64,000 bases of DNA from Lumbricus terrestris (Eukaryota; Annelida; Clitellata; Crassiclitellata; Lumbricidae): NCBI GenBank assembly GCA_949752735.1, contig OX457050.1, forward strand, positions 40,277,553 through 40,341,552, read 5' to 3'. The notes under the pieces are model-generated. The model saw only the letters and a program-made list of their open reading frames with translations. It made no database searches and was not told the DNA's origin. This document shows positions 53,244 through 63,304 of the stretch, one piece after another (within the stretch, counting starts at the first letter, position 1; the number at the start of each line of letters is the position of its first letter). The position numbers and the translations under genes are program-made.

Positions 53244-56200
53244 ATGGAGAAACTCACGGAACAAAAGCAAACTAGTATAAAGAAGATGTCTTCTGATCGA
53301 ATAATAAAATTATTAATCGAAGCCGGTCTAGACGTGGAAGAAATCGAACAGATGTCAAGGGAAAATTTGATGAGAGCCCTAGCAGAGGTGTGGCTAAAGG
53401 AAGCTGAAGAGAAAGGTGCAATAGGTGGTGTTGAGGAGAAACCACAGGCTATGTCTATGGAGGCGTTGATGCAATTTATGATGATGAGGGAGGAACAACG
53501 GAGACAAGAGGAGAAAGAGAAAGAGGAGCAACGGAGACGAGAAGATAAAGAGAAAGAGGAGCAACGGAGACGAGAAGAGAAAGAGGAGCAACGGAGACGA
53601 GAAGATAAAGAGAAAGAGGAGCAACGGAGACGAGAAGAGAAAGAGGAGCAACGGAGACGAGAAGATAAAGAAAGAGTGGAAAAAGCAGAAAGGTTGAGGC
53701 AAGAAGAGATAGAGATACAGAAGCAGCAGTTCCAGCTTCAGTTAAAACAACTGAAAAGAGATCGTGACGAAGCAGAACAAAGAAGGATGGAACTAATGAT
53801 AGAATACGAGAGAGCAAGAAAAAGTGATGAAGAAATACGAAAACAGCAGATTGAAGAGCAAAAGGCTCGCGAGGAAGACAAAGAAGCCATGCGTTTGGTA
53901 GAATTGGAAAGAGCCGAAGAGATTCGACAGGAAGAATTGAAAATGGAGAAAGAAAGTTTGGAAAAAGCGGAAAGAGAAAGGGAAGAACAAGTACAATTGG
54001 AACAAAAGAAACTCGCTTTGAAGGAAGCTCAGCTCCGAGAAATGGCTATAGAAAAGGAGGAACGCAGAAAGCAGTTAGAATTGTTGCAGCAAAAGATAGA
54101 ACAAGAAGAACTGCGTAGGGTAGAAGATCAAAATAGACTGAGGGAACGAAATGAAGACGAAAGAAGAAGCCGTGAAGAGTCAGAACGAAACAGGATTCGA
54201 GAAAGTGAGACAATGGTGTCCAAGATTAAAAAGATAGGTGATGCAATGAAACACGTGTTACCAAAGATGCCGTATGATATGATGGAGGTGCCATTATATT
54301 TTGAGACAGTTGAGAATGCATTCAACAGTTTTACGGTGGAAAAGCAGTTTTGGGTCAAATTGCTGTTGCCACTAATGACGCCAAGAGCGAGAACGGTGTT
54401 GAACCGATTGTCTTTTGATGATCTAGACGATTACGACATAGTGAAAGAACATTTACTGAAAGAATTCAAATTGACAGCGAGAGAATATCGATCACGATTT
54501 GGAGAAGCGAAGAAAACGGCAGAAGAGACATACACTATGTTTACAGCAAGATTGAAGAATCTGTTGAACTATTATGTCAGAAGTAGACGAGTGGGCAAAG
54601 ACTATGAGAAGTTATTTGATCTGTTGGTGGCGGATAAGTTGAAAGAATGTCTACCACCGGGTCCACTACAGTTCGTACTAGCAAAAGAGGGTACTGAATG
54701 CTTCGAAGCTAGTAATGTTGCAGAACTCGCAGACATACACGTGAACAATCGAATTGGTCTAATGTTTCAAGACAAACCGAAATATGAAGCATGGGGTAAT
54801 AGTTCGAAGCAACCCAGGTGGAATAGTAATAACAAAGAAACAGGAAACCAAGCCAGAAGTAATGAAGCAAGGAATGATGGTGCTCCTGGAAGACAGTTTA
54901 GTCAAGATAGAAGAGAAGCAACGGGTGACAGACAAATATACAGTCGAATTCCAGTGATGGGACGCCAAAGAGAAAACAATGCAGCGTACAATTACAGGCG
55001 GGAGAGCACTGAACAGAGAGGGATTGGTAAGAAACGTTGCCATAATTGTCAGTCAGACAAACATCTGATAAGGGATTGTCGAGTACCACCAAGAATGACA
55101 AATCTGAGAAATAGATTTACTCGAAGTGCAGAAAATCTCAGAGTAAATCAGATCCAAGTAATGAATGCACCGAATCAGCCGGAAGAACAAGACAACCGCG
55201 AAACGGAAGTGAAGTCAGTAATGAAGTGCACGCCTCAATTTGCTATACAGAGAGAAATAGTAAATTCTGCTCCCATCAAAGATACTGGTCGAGAAACTGA
55301 AAGCAAAGATGAGTGTCAACGTACAAAGAAGTCATTACTACAGCATGTCAATGTAGAGATACGTGGAAATGATGACAGTTGTCAGCCTGTGCAAGTCAAA
55401 GCGCTGATTGACTCTGGTACTGAGATTCCAGTAATCAATGAGGAATTGTTGAAAGGAGCGACAGTGGAAGAAATTGGTAGAGTACATTTGCAATGTGTGG
55501 CTGGAGAACCCATTCCAGCTAAGTTGGTGAAAATCGAAGTGCGGATGAGTTGTCATAACGAAGGAGGAGATCTGAAAGACAAGGGAGTAAATATCGCACC
55601 ATATTTAACCTTGGTGTGTGCCAGCATTCCGGCAGTCTTGTGCAAAGATAACAAAGAAAAGTTCTTGCTGCATCCAGAGATAATCGCAGAACTGAAAGAG
55701 GTTCCACCAGTGAGTGTATTGCAAGGAGAATTGCAAGCGAATGTGACTACAAGAGCACAGAGTCGGAGAAGAGAAGTGGAAGAAGGAGAAGAGGAAAAGT
55801 CAAATGAAAGTTTGCTAGATGAGGACACCGAAAGCGATGATGAACAAAGCGTTCAAGAAGAAGAAGAAGGAGTAACATCCGGGAACAATGAAATTGAAGA
55901 AGAGATGGTTGCATGTGAGCGTGATGATTATGATGATTTTGGGAGTGATGGTGAAATGGACACGAGTATGAGAGATTTGTTTGCCGAGAACACAAGTGAT
56001 GAAAGACAATTGGCAGGCGCGAAGAAGTTTGAAGAGCAACAGAGAAATGACGAGTCACTGAGGTCGTGGTGGAGGATAGCTGAGGACAAAGGATCAGAGT
56101 TTAGTGTGGTGAATGGTTTGATGTATAAGAAGCATCAAATGTTGGATCAGTTGGTGTATCAGTTGGTGTTGCCGAAGGAAAGAAGAATTCAGGTGATGGA

Positions 56201-58754
56201 ATTGGCGCACGAGTCAGTATTTGGCGGACACTTGGGAGAAGAGAAGACAAGGGAACGTATCAAGTTGTCCTTTGTGTGGCCAAGAATGCGTAGAGATGTG
56301 GTGAAATTCTGCAAGTCCTGTGAGAAGTGTCAGTTGAAAGCACGAAGTTTGGTGATGGATCGAGTGCCGATTACACCAATACCAAGGGAGGATGTGCCGT
56401 TCAGAAGAATGACCATGGACGTCGTAGGACCAATCGAACCGACGTCAGCAGCAGGGCATAAGTATTGCCTGTGCATCGTGGACTCATGTACAAGATGGCC
56501 GACAATATTCTTGATGAAATCATTGACTGCTAAGGCTGTATGCGAAGCTTTGATGAAGCTGTTCATGGATGTGGGAGTTCCGTCAGTGATAACGAGTGAT
56601 AGAGGAACGAATTTTACAGCCAGTCTAACAAGAGAATTTCTGAAACTGATGGGGTGTTGTCCTCGATTCGATTCGCCAGGACATCCAGAAGCGGCAGGAT
56701 TGGTGGAGAGATGGAATCAAACGTTCAAGAAGATGATTCATCATGTCGTTGTGGAAAATCCGAGACAGTGGCATAAAATTATTCCATTTACAGTTTGGGC
56801 ATTGAGAGAAGTGCCTAATGCAACTACCGGAGTGGCACCGTATCTACTAGTCTATGGAAAGTTGCCGAGAGGGCCACTAACCATTCTTAAAGAAAGCTGG
56901 ACCAAAGAGATAAATCTACCACCGAACATTGGAGTGCAACCGGCAAAGTACCTGAAGAATTTAAGAGCAGACATGGAAAAGGCCTTGACATTCGCTGAGA
57001 GCTGTGCTGAAGAAAAGCAAAAACAATACGCCAGTCAATATAACAAAAGAGCAAAAGATAAAGAATTCGAACCAGGAGAAAACGTCATCGTGCTATATCC
57101 AACGTCAACCAATAAATTGATCTCGCGATGGCATGGTCCATGCACGGTCTTGCAAAGAAGATCCAAATATTCGTATCTCGTGGACATGAACGAAAACGGT
57201 CGACGAATTATTCATGCTAACAAGATGAGGAAGTTCATTACGAGAACATTGTCTTGTGGTCTGATCGTGGAAGAGGATGACGAATTTGGATCAGTGGTAG
57301 AAATACCGCTGAAGGAAGACTATTCAGAGACAAAACAGAAGTCACTCCAATTGGATTACGAACAAATTGGACATCTGACGAGCGAACAGCAGAAACAATT
57401 ACTTGATGTACTGAATCGATATGCAGACAGATTTTCAGATAAACCTGGACTATGTACATTAGTAGAACACGAAGTGGTGCTGAGACCAGACTTTCGAGAA
57501 AAGGAATTCATGGCATATCGAATACCACTAATATACCGAGCAGAAGTGGAAAAACAAATACAAGAGATGCTGAAAGAAAACATCATCCAACCATCGTCAA
57601 GCAGAATGGCAAGTCCACTTGTCATTGTCAAAAAGAAGGATGGATCCTTGAGATTGGCTTGTGACTACAGATACATTAACTCTTTTACTGAGAACTGCAG
57701 ATATCCTATGCCAATCGTCAACGATGTCTTGAGCAAAGTCGGACATTCCAAGTTCATTTCTGTTATGGACTGTCGCAGCGCATATTGGACTTGTCCTGTG
57801 AAAAAGAGTGACCAATGGAAGACTGCGTTTGTTACACATAATGGACTGTATGAATTTACGCGTGTTCCTTTTGGAATGATTAACTCTGGACGGACTTTTG
57901 TAAAAGCGATAAATATGATTTTGCAACCGATTCATGATTTTACTGAACCTTATGTTGATGACATTGCAGTGCATTCTAATGATTGGGACATTCATTTGAG
58001 ACATTTGGAGTTATTTTTGAAACAAATAAGACTGCATAATGTAACATTGAACTTGAAGAAATGTGTGTTTGGTAAGAGTGAGGTGAAGTTCATCGGTCAC
58101 CTTATAGGATCAGGGAAGAAGATGATGAATCCAGACAGGATTGACAGTTTAATTAATTTGAAGAAACCTGAAACCAGGAAGGAAGTGAAGCAAGTCTTAG
58201 GATTTTTGGGGTTTTACAGACAGTTTATTTGTAATTTTGCTGAAATTGCTAAACCATTGACAGACTTAACCAGCAAGAAAGTACCTGAGAACATTGTTTG
58301 GTCTGATGCACATCAGAAAGCCTTTGATTCCCTTAAACAGATTGTCTTGTCAAATGTGATTCTATATATGTTTGAGGTTGGGAAACCATTCAATTTGTAC
58401 TGTGATAGCAGTGATTTTGCTGTGGGAGCTGTTCTGTCTCAGGTGGACGAGGAAGGGATAGAACGTCCCGTTTCATTTATCAGTCAGAAGCTGACAGATA
58501 CCCAGAGGAGATGGGCGACGATTGAGAAGGAAGCCTATGCAATCATATGGGCTTTAAACAAGTTGAAAGAAATTCTTATTGGTTCTAAAATCAATGTGTT
58601 TACAGACCATAATCCTTTAGTTTATTTGACTGAATCAATGTCGAAATCTGCTAAATTAGTCAGATGGTCTTTATCATTGCAAAATTTTGACATTCTATTG
58701 AACTATAAGAAAGGTAAATTGAATGTAGTAGCCGATTGTCCGTCTAGATTGTAG
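53244..58754 (+). CDS. gag-pol: Gag-Pol polyprotein, Gmr1-like (PR-INT-RT-RH order)
   Basis: 1836 residues in one frame, no gag-pol frameshift; ATG at 53244. Domains: charged coiled coil (about 80-335) with an in-frame tandem repeat EEQRRREDKEKEEQRRREEK; capsid of the SCAN-related type (about 340-505; TAREYRSRFGEAKK, NLLNYYVRSR); zinc knuckle CX2CX4HX4C (599-612); aspartic protease DSGTE (D723); acidic linker (about 830-940). Integrase follows with HX6HX29CX2C (H989, H996, C1026, C1029) and catalytic D1059, D1119, E1155 (exact D35E spacing), then a GPY/F-like module (WHGPC, W1296). Reverse transcriptase has D1509 and YVDD 1570-1573; RNase H starts CDSSD (D1721) and ends VADCPSRL. All key catalytic residues are present, so it could be active. 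No envelope. Confidence 0.95.
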   Translation: MEKLTEQKQTSIKKMSSDRIIKLLIEAGLDVEEIEQMSRENLMRALAEVWLKEAEEKGAIGGVEEKPQAMSMEALMQFMMMREEQRRQEEKEKEEQRRREDKEKEEQRRREEKEEQRRREDKEKEEQRRREEKEEQRRREDKERVEKAERLRQEEIEIQKQQFQLQLKQLKRDRDEAEQRRMELMIEYERARKSDEEIRKQQIEEQKAREEDKEAMRLVELERAEEIRQEELKMEKESLEKAEREREEQVQLEQKKLALKEAQLREMAIEKEERRKQLELLQQKIEQEELRRVEDQNRLRERNEDERRSREESERNRIRESETMVSKIKKIGDAMKHVLPKMPYDMMEVPLYFETVENAFNSFTVEKQFWVKLLLPLMTPRARTVLNRLSFDDLDDYDIVKEHLLKEFKLTAREYRSRFGEAKKTAEETYTMFTARLKNLLNYYVRSRRVGKDYEKLFDLLVADKLKECLPPGPLQFVLAKEGTECFEASNVAELADIHVNNRIGLMFQDKPKYEAWGNSSKQPRWNSNNKETGNQARSNEARNDGAPGRQFSQDRREATGDRQIYSRIPVMGRQRENNAAYNYRRESTEQRGIGKKRCHNCQSDKHLIRDCRVPPRMTNLRNRFTRSAENLRVNQIQVMNAPNQPEEQDNRETEVKSVMKCTPQFAIQREIVNSAPIKDTGRETESKDECQRTKKSLLQHVNVEIRGNDDSCQPVQVKALIDSGTEIPVINEELLKGATVEEIGRVHLQCVAGEPIPAKLVKIEVRMSCHNEGGDLKDKGVNIAPYLTLVCASIPAVLCKDNKEKFLLHPEIIAELKEVPPVSVLQGELQANVTTRAQSRRREVEEGEEEKSNESLLDEDTESDDEQSVQEEEEGVTSGNNEIEEEMVACERDDYDDFGSDGEMDTSMRDLFAENTSDERQLAGAKKFEEQQRNDESLRSWWRIAEDKGSEFSVVNGLMYKKHQMLDQLVYQLVLPKERRIQVMELAHESVFGGHLGEEKTRERIKLSFVWPRMRRDVVKFCKSCEKCQLKARSLVMDRVPITPIPREDVPFRRMTMDVVGPIEPTSAAGHKYCLCIVDSCTRWPTIFLMKSLTAKAVCEALMKLFMDVGVPSVITSDRGTNFTASLTREFLKLMGCCPRFDSPGHPEAAGLVERWNQTFKKMIHHVVVENPRQWHKIIPFTVWALREVPNATTGVAPYLLVYGKLPRGPLTILKESWTKEINLPPNIGVQPAKYLKNLRADMEKALTFAESCAEEKQKQYASQYNKRAKDKEFEPGENVIVLYPTSTNKLISRWHGPCTVLQRRSKYSYLVDMNENGRRIIHANKMRKFITRTLSCGLIVEEDDEFGSVVEIPLKEDYSETKQKSLQLDYEQIGHLTSEQQKQLLDVLNRYADRFSDKPGLCTLVEHEVVLRPDFREKEFMAYRIPLIYRAEVEKQIQEMLKENIIQPSSSRMASPLVIVKKKDGSLRLACDYRYINSFTENCRYPMPIVNDVLSKVGHSKFISVMDCRSAYWTCPVKKSDQWKTAFVTHNGLYEFTRVPFGMINSGRTFVKAINMILQPIHDFTEPYVDDIAVHSNDWDIHLRHLELFLKQIRLHNVTLNLKKCVFGKSEVKFIGHLIGSGKKMMNPDRIDSLINLKKPETRKEVKQVLGFLGFYRQFICNFAEIAKPLTDLTSKKVPENIVWSDAHQKAFDSLKQIVLSNVILYMFEVGKPFNLYCDSSDFAVGAVLSQVDEEGIERPVSFISQKLTDTQRRWATIEKEAYAIIWALNKLKEILIGSKINVFTDHNPLVYLTESMSKSAKLVRWSLSLQNFDILLNYKKGKLNVVADCPSRL

Positions 58755-58847
58755 TGTAAGATATTTTATGATGTATTATGTTATGGACTATTTGCATTGT
58801 TTAGTTAAGGTACGTTCGCTAATTTTTATAGATAATTAGCTCTCTTT

Positions 58848-58864
58848 AAAAGAAAGGAGGGAGG
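58848..58864 (+). promoter_or_regulatory. Polypurine tract
   Basis: AAAAGAAAGGAGGGAGG lies three bases before the 3' LTR and is the expected plus-strand primer. Confidence 0.85.
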
Positions 58865-58867
58865 TAA

Positions 58868-59455
58868 TGTGAGCTAATTTTGTATAGTGTATGTGGTCAG
58901 CTAAGGGGTGAGCGTACGAATAGACCAGCTCAAGGTCAGCTAATTGTTAAGCGTACGGACAGACAGACTTGCAGGTGGCAGACTGGCGGGAAAGTTGGCG
59001 CGGCTCGGCCGACCGTCGCCGGAGAGCGCGAGAGAGAGAAACAGACAGACAGACAGACGGAGAGAGGCAGAGAGAAGGACAGAGCGGCAGGGGGAAGAGT
59101 GTACGCCCAGACAGTGAGATAAGTTGTTGAAGGAGTGCTAGTAGTGTAAGACGTTTTAGAGAACAGTGGAGTGTGTATTGAAAACTTTAGAGAGCAGTAA
59201 GATATTAAGGTTGCGTTGCTGTCACAGAATTGAATCGCTTGTCGTCGTTGATGCATTGTTGTGTTATTTGCGAATATTAAAACGGAGAAGAAAATACAAG
59301 AAACAGATCTTGGTTGTAAGTGAACAAGTTAAGAACTTTAGAAACTTATACACTAGCCTTAGATACCGTTATACAGGGAATAGGTTAGGGCTAGGCTGCG
59401 CTACAGAACAGTAAGAAGAGACTGGAGAAATCGTCAGTGATTGTGGAACCTGACA
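58868..59455 (+). repeat. 3' LTR
   Basis: 588 bp, the same length and, as read by eye, the same sequence as the 5' LTR. It is followed by the CACAG target duplication. Confidence 0.96.
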
Positions 59456-59460
59456 CACAG

Positions 59461-60325
59461 GTAATCTTTACTACCGTGAAATAAACGTCCACACTAAAAC
59501 GATGTACAAAAAGTAAAGAGCACAACATGACAATTAAAAAATATCTTGTCACTGTATCTGAAGCAGCCATGGCTTCTCCTATTAGGCCTAAACACAGAAC
59601 TTTATCGAAATCTGCAATAAATATTTACTACTGTGAGATAATTAGATAGATGTCCACACTTTGAAACCATAGGGTGGGACGGGGTAAGATGGACAGTGAG
59701 GTAAGATGGACACCCAACACAAAAATCAAAGAAAAGTCAACTTCTTAATGTCCATCTTACCCCGATCATGGGGTAAGGTGGACACCGTCTTTCGACTAGT
59801 TAATAAAATACACGCGGTCGGGTACCACCGTACTGAAAGGGGTGTGGCCTGTCGGTGATTGTCAGATGTAGGAGGAAGGCGTGTTTTGGCTAAAGTCAAA
59901 TAAGAAGCTCAGTCAAAAGGCTAAGGAAATTCTGTAGACAGTAATTGTTCATGGGTTATCACCAATATTTTATTTAACAGATATGTATATCGGCTTGTTA
60001 TTTAGCGCATTAAAACAGACTCCTCGTGGTCGCATACTGTGTCACTGCCTGTGATACTCAAGGTTAGGGTGTCTGCCCATCGTACCCTGCAAGAAGGGGG
60101 TAAGATGGACACGATGTTTATCACCAAATTTTTTTATTTCACAACAGATTTCTCAACAACTCGGTATTTATTTTGACGCATTGGGGAGGCCCTCGTTTCA
60201 TTTTGGCCGTTCATGTTGTGGTGTATGTTTTTAAAAAAATTAACAAAAGAAGTAGTGCCCATCTTACCCCACGAAAGTGCTACGTACGGTACTGTACACA
60301 CTCAGAAAGATCAGGTAACATATCT
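59461..60325. repeat. Region with dispersed GGGGTAAGATGGACA motifs
   Basis: The motif GGGGTAAGATGGACA or its complement occurs at about 59687, 59700, 59750 (complement, followed at once by a forward copy around GATCATGGGGTAAGGTGGAC), 60102 and 60255 (complement). It appears in both orientations around otherwise unremarkable sequence. TAGGCCTA is near 59584. No coding function seen. Confidence 0.6.
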
Positions 60326-60329
60326 GAAA

Positions 60330-60795
60330 TTTCAGGCACTTGGCCTGAACTGGTTCAGGTCCAGATGAGACGGCTGAACTTTCAGGCACATTGCCTGAAG
60401 TTCAGGAATATCCCTGAACCAGTTCAGGTCCAAATGAGACAGTCGAATTTTCAGACACATTGCCTGAAGTTCAGGAATTTCCCTGAACCAGTTCAGGTCC
60501 AGATGAGACGGCTGAACTTTCAGGCACAATGCCTGAAGTTCAGGAATATCCCTGAACCAGTTCAGGTCCAAATGAGACAGTCGAATTTTCAGGCACATTG
60601 CCTGAAATTCAGGAATATCCCTGAACTAGTTCAGGTCCAAATGAGACAGTCGAATGTTCAGGCACATTGCCACTGGTTCAGGAATTTCCCTGAACCAGTT
60701 CAGGTCCAGATGAGGCGGCTGAACTTTCAGGCACATTGCCTGAAGTTCAGGAATTTCCCTGAACTAGTTCAGGTCCGAATAAGACAAGCCGAATG
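60330..60795. repeat. 69-bp tandem repeat, ~6.5 copies, palindrome-rich
   Basis: The unit runs from CCAGTTCAGGTCCAGATGAG to GAAGTTCAGGAATATCCCTG. Each copy holds palindromes such as CCTGAACTAGTTCAGG and CCTGAAGTTCAGG. 69 is a multiple of three, so one + frame (60173-60796, 23-residue repeats PVQVQMRRLNFQAHC...) and one minus frame stay open; I regard these as by-products. Copies alternate between two variants (CAGATGAGACGGCTG and CAAATGAGACAGTCG), implying a 138-bp higher-order unit. Confidence 0.9.
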
Positions 60796-60799
60796 ATTA

Positions 60800-61205
60800 A
60801 TGCGTGACTGATGCCTGAAGTGTCCAGTTCGGGCTTATCCAAATAATTTCACGTGAAGTTCAGGAAACTCCCCGATCTGAAAATTTGAGCCCTATACTTG
60901 AACAGGCAGGGTTAAAAATATAGGCACAAAATGTATTTTTCTTCATAATGACCTGATATTTCAAGCTGTTGTAGACAACTATATCATTTCATAATACACA
61001 ATTATTGCGTGTAAATTCCATAATTAATAGACACAGAACACGTTGTTACAGAGATTCATTTGTTAAATTCGTACTTAAAAACACTTCTCTATAGTAATAT
61101 ACACATACAAGGCATACCGTAATCATGTAATAAAGGTAATAGACATAATTATGCAACAGAGTTATACGAAAGTCTTTAAAAAAGTTCAAAGTGTTCAAAG
61201 TGTTT
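60800..61205. other. No gene seen
   Basis: AT-rich sequence downstream (minus-strand sense) of the exon at 61206. It may hold the 3' untranslated region of that gene. Confidence 0.4.
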
Positions 61206-61538
61206 TCAAGTTGATCTATAACATTTCACAAATTGTGCCAAGTCCAGAGAAGACCAACAAGTTATTTCTACCCCATCCTTAAATCCCAGTACGGCATGTT
61301 GCAAGAATTGAAGGACATGTAAACATTCAATGGGGTATTGCATCTGCATTATGAAGTATAGCTTCATAAGCTTGTCCAATGCGAACAACAGTCCCCCTCG
61401 TTTTATTTCGATAGCCTGTCCCTCAACAGTGACAAACACTTGGTCCAGGGCTCCCCTTCTCCCGATGGCCACCAACATCGGATGCTGTTTGTTCTCTTGC
61501 TTCATTTTCTCCAGGACTGTATCCATTGAAACGATATT
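61206..61538 (-). CDS. Terminal exon of a SAMD3-like-tail gene
   Basis: On the minus strand the exon starts after a good acceptor (TGAATTCCAG, exon from 61538) and runs 110 codons to a stop at 61208-61206. It reads HPMLVAIGRRGALDQVFVTV, then KRGGLLFALDKLMKLYFIMQ and YPIECLHVLQFLQHAVLG. This pattern (a short IxVG..LxxxFVxVEG strand block, FALDxLxKLxFxxxxxYP, HVxxFLQ) recalls the C-terminal domain of many uncharacterised fish and invertebrate proteins, including some labelled SAMD3-like. Its function is unknown. It joins in phase 0 to the exon at 63305-63420. Membership is from memory of the pattern only. Confidence 0.6.
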   Translation of the reverse strand, partial: NIVSMDTVLEKMKQENKQHPMLVAIGRRGALDQVFVTVEGQAIEIKRGGLLFALDKLMKLYFIMQMQYPIECLHVLQFLQHAVLGFKDGVEITCWSSLDLAQFVKCYRST

Positions 61539-61814
61539 CTGGAATTCATAAATGAAATTCAGAAGTGACAAAACAAAAACATTAACAGCACTAGTAAAAC
61601 CATGTATAAATAAACACAAAGGAATAAAGGTTCGGTAAAAATCTGCCTACCACAAACAAAGAAAAAATCACATGGCATGCAAGTTTATATCCGCAGGAAG
61701 GAGATTGTACCATGTTTATATATCGTACATTGAACAATGGAAGTGCAATTTCTAATTCACACCGTTAATTGTATTCATAGAAATTTTAGGTAAATTAATT
61801 AATTCATTCATAAT

Positions 61815-62117
61815 ATGCATTTATACAGCGCCTCTTCAAGGTGAGTACTCAAATGCGCTCCCAACCTCAGCGCGCCCAAGTGAAACTGTCTTAAGATAAG
61901 AGAGGAAAGCCAGAGCCGGGTTTTTACAAAGAGAGCAGAGGGTAGGAGGAAGGCCATTTCAGGTTGTGGGCCCTACCAACGAGAAAGCAAGGTTATGCAT
62001 AGTGGAGGTACGAGCATAAGGGACTGAGAGCAGACTTTGTCCGGTCGAACAAAGAGAGCAGAAATGGTGAAAACTAAGAGTAGGGCTACAGAGCTCACAA
62101 AGGTAGGCAGGTGCAAG
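61815..62117 (-). mobile_element. CR1/L2-like LINE 3' end, minus strand
   Basis: On the minus strand it reads LAPAYLCELCSPTLSFHHF and LAFSLVGPTT, then the tail GAGCGCATTTGAGTACTCACC and GAGGCGCTGTATAAATGCAT at about 61815-61850. It stops abruptly at 62117, where sequence resembling a hAT end (CAGGCCCGGTCCTAAGG) begins. Confidence 0.75.
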
Positions 62118-62518
62118 CAGGCCCGGTCCTAAGGTTTGCGGGGCCCAAGGCAACATCGGGTCTTCAAGCATACATTTACGCACTTGATTTCCTGTCAATA
62201 AGGCACTGGTGGGGGAGAGTCATCTAAGATGGGACATTTATCGTTGTTTCCCAATTTTTTTTGAGCTAAGAGCACTATTTTATAATAAGCCACACTGAAG
62301 TGGCCTATAGACTACATGCATATTTGACTTTCAAATGATGTATGTAAAAGACTAGCAATTCCAAAAAGGCGACATTATTGTCATTAAAATCAATTACCGA
62401 CATGTCCCAACTTAAGCAACCATATCCATACGATAAGAAAATAATTTCAATAGTGTTAGATTGAGAAAATTTAATAATGTGAAATAGCACCAGCGAACAT
62501 GAAAAAGTGAGTGAATGT

Positions 62519-62805
62519 GTGGCGCGAAAGTGAGCTGTTAGTCCAGAATAACACCAAGGTCATGGACTCGAGTGAGAAGACAAAATCAGGAAAGGCATCA
62601 GCAATGACTGTTATATCTAGCTTTGCCAGCTGCTTGTGGGTGCCAAGCCAAATGAATTTTTTAAAGAGTTAAGGCGGAGTCGATTGGACGACATCCAAGT
62701 CCCCAAGGCTTCTATGGAAAAGCACATAGCCTGGACAGTTGCAACCGAATCAGAGGCACTGCAGTGCTGATAGGCTTGCACATCATCTGCATACAGATGG
62801 GCTCG
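62519..62805 (-). pseudogene. LINE reverse transcriptase fragment, minus strand
   Basis: Minus-strand frames include AHLYADDVQAYQ (RT catalytic box, about 62770-62805) and VHDLGVILD at about 62555-62580. This is probably the upstream part of the same LINE as 61815-62117, with part lost and foreign DNA between them. The SINE at 62806 inserted right at the YADD box. Confidence 0.75.
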
Positions 62806-63010
62806 GGGGGGCCCGGTAGATTAATGGTTAACACACTGGCCAAGAGTCCGAGAGGTAGCAGGTTCGAGCCCCCGTTGGGCGGACATGCTTTGTAGGCTGC
62901 TATTAGCGCCGTGCAATTGCAAAGCTGTCTGTTCAGTTAGTAGTGAAGTTTAATTAAGATTACTGCATAACTTGTAAATGTAAAGCGCAAAAAAGATTAT
63001 TATTATTATT
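62806..63010 (+). mobile_element. tRNA-derived SINE with 15-bp target duplication
   Basis: Direct repeats ATACAGATGGGCTCG (62791-62805 and 63011-63025) flank it. The head has box A-like TAGATTAATGGTTAACAC (about 62816) and box B GGTTCGAGCCC (62861-62871). The tail is an (ATT)n run at about 62994-63010. It is about 205 bp and inserted in a LINE. Confidence 0.9.
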
Positions 63011-63304
63011 ATACAGATGGGCTCGCATAAATAAATCGTTGTCGCTCGGTGTGGTTCCTTATTGCCAGGGGATTGACTCTACATGACTATTTACTAATGG
63101 TCTATTTGTACGTGTCACTAAGTGAAATATAAAAAATATATATAAATCTATAGATATGATATCAGTAAATCACTAAAAGCTTGTAGAAATATTTTTGCAT
63201 GCATGATATAATAACTTTACTGACTGATATCTGTTGGACAGCATAGCATTGCAACTAAAAAATTATGGCAATAAATTTATTGTAGGCAAAACAAATATTG
63301 GTAC

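Larger units (their letters stand above)
52205..59455 (+). mobile_element. Complete Gmr1-like Ty3/Gypsy LTR retrotransposon
   Basis: 7251 bp, bounded by 5-bp target duplications CACAG (52200-52204, 59456-59460). Two 588-bp LTRs begin TGTGAGC and end TGACA, with no difference that I can see. It has a tRNA-Leu type primer binding site, a polypurine tract and one uninterrupted 1836-codon gag-pol frame. Domain order is gag, protease, integrase, reverse transcriptase, RNase H. In most Ty3/Gypsy elements integrase comes last; integrase before RT is the recalled hallmark of the deuterostome Gmr1 group. No envelope gene. Identical LTRs and an open frame mean very recent insertion. Confidence 0.96.
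61539..63304. other. Probable intron with LINE and SINE insertions
   Basis: This lies between two phase-compatible minus-strand exons, with GT donor (63304 side, CCG|GTACCA) and AG acceptor. It contains LINE pieces 61820-62117 and 62519-62790, a hAT-like end at about 62119, and a SINE. Confidence 0.5.

Noticed and set aside
53394..53817. Minus-strand Leu/Ser-rich frames opposite the gag coiled coil
   Set aside because: Complement of the Glu/Arg/Lys-rich repeat; the + strand frame is the real one.
60173..60796. 207-codon frame over the 69-bp tandem repeat
   Set aside because: The repeat length is a multiple of three, which keeps frames open on both strands; no start context or splice site supports coding.
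62816..62885. Functional tRNA gene
   Set aside because: The tRNA-like head has box A and B but poor stem pairing and is the 5' part of a SINE with a 15-bp target duplication and (ATT)n tail.
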